Positions 5,517-5,546 of a stretch of 5,546 nucleotides of DNA are shown in pieces. The DNA is taken from the NCBI GenBank assembly GCA_963839525.1, contig CAWIVJ010000012.1:1-5546 (forward strand). The letters run 5' to 3'. Position 1 is the first letter of the stretch, and each line of letters starts with the position of its first letter. The notes below the pieces were generated by a model, which was not told the DNA's origin, searched no databases, and saw only the letters and a list, made by a program, of their open reading frames with translations. The translations under genes were made by a program, and so were the position numbers. Source of the stretch: CAWIVJ01 sp963839525 (GTDB lineage: Bacteria > Cyanobacteriota > Vampirovibrionia > Gastranaerophilales > Gastranaerophilaceae).

Positions 5517-5546
5517 AAAGTTATGATAGATAATTGGGCTTATTCT

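Overview
The window looks archaeal. The evidence is TATA-box promoters (CTTAAATA and TTTTAAATA) at the right distance from two start codons, oligo-T terminators, double-length Lrp/AsnC-like regulators, and a large secreted protein with a signal peptide, eight N-glycosylation sequons, a Pro/Ala/Thr-rich stalk and one C-terminal membrane anchor. The architecture of that protein, a PQQ-type beta-propeller followed by an Ig-like domain with a characteristic insertion, recalls Bathyarchaeia (Thermoproteota) proteins. That placement rests on memory of the family and was not searched.

Layout. At 1-277 (minus, cut by the window edge) is the start of a secreted protein. Its signal peptide and first mature segment are clearly paralogous to those of the large minus-strand gene at 2728-5340. 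Between these paralogues, on the plus strand, lie two tandem homologous regulators of the form HTH-RAM-HTH-RAM (577-1482 and 1565-2571). The first regulator is divergent from the left surface gene across about 230 bases of promoter DNA. The second converges on the right surface gene across about 155 bases that carry a back-to-back T-rich terminator. The last 206 bases (5341-5546) are the promoter region of the large surface gene and are unusually rich in short palindromes and direct repeats.

Both regulator genes look damaged as written. In the first, HTH homology continues upstream in frame to about 511, but no ATG, GTG or TTG exists there. The only available start is a GTG inside the HTH. 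The second has a -1 frameshift in a run of five A's near 2282. One extra A would restore a complete protein of about 335 residues that matches the first regulator to its last residues.

A reasonable but unproven model is that the regulators control one or both flanking paralogous surface proteins, possibly through the palindromic sites around the 5340 start. The twin TTTTGCAAAA palindromes, 33 bp apart and flanking the ribosome binding site, are the strongest operator candidates. No RNA genes, CRISPR arrays, insertion sequences or transposases were seen.
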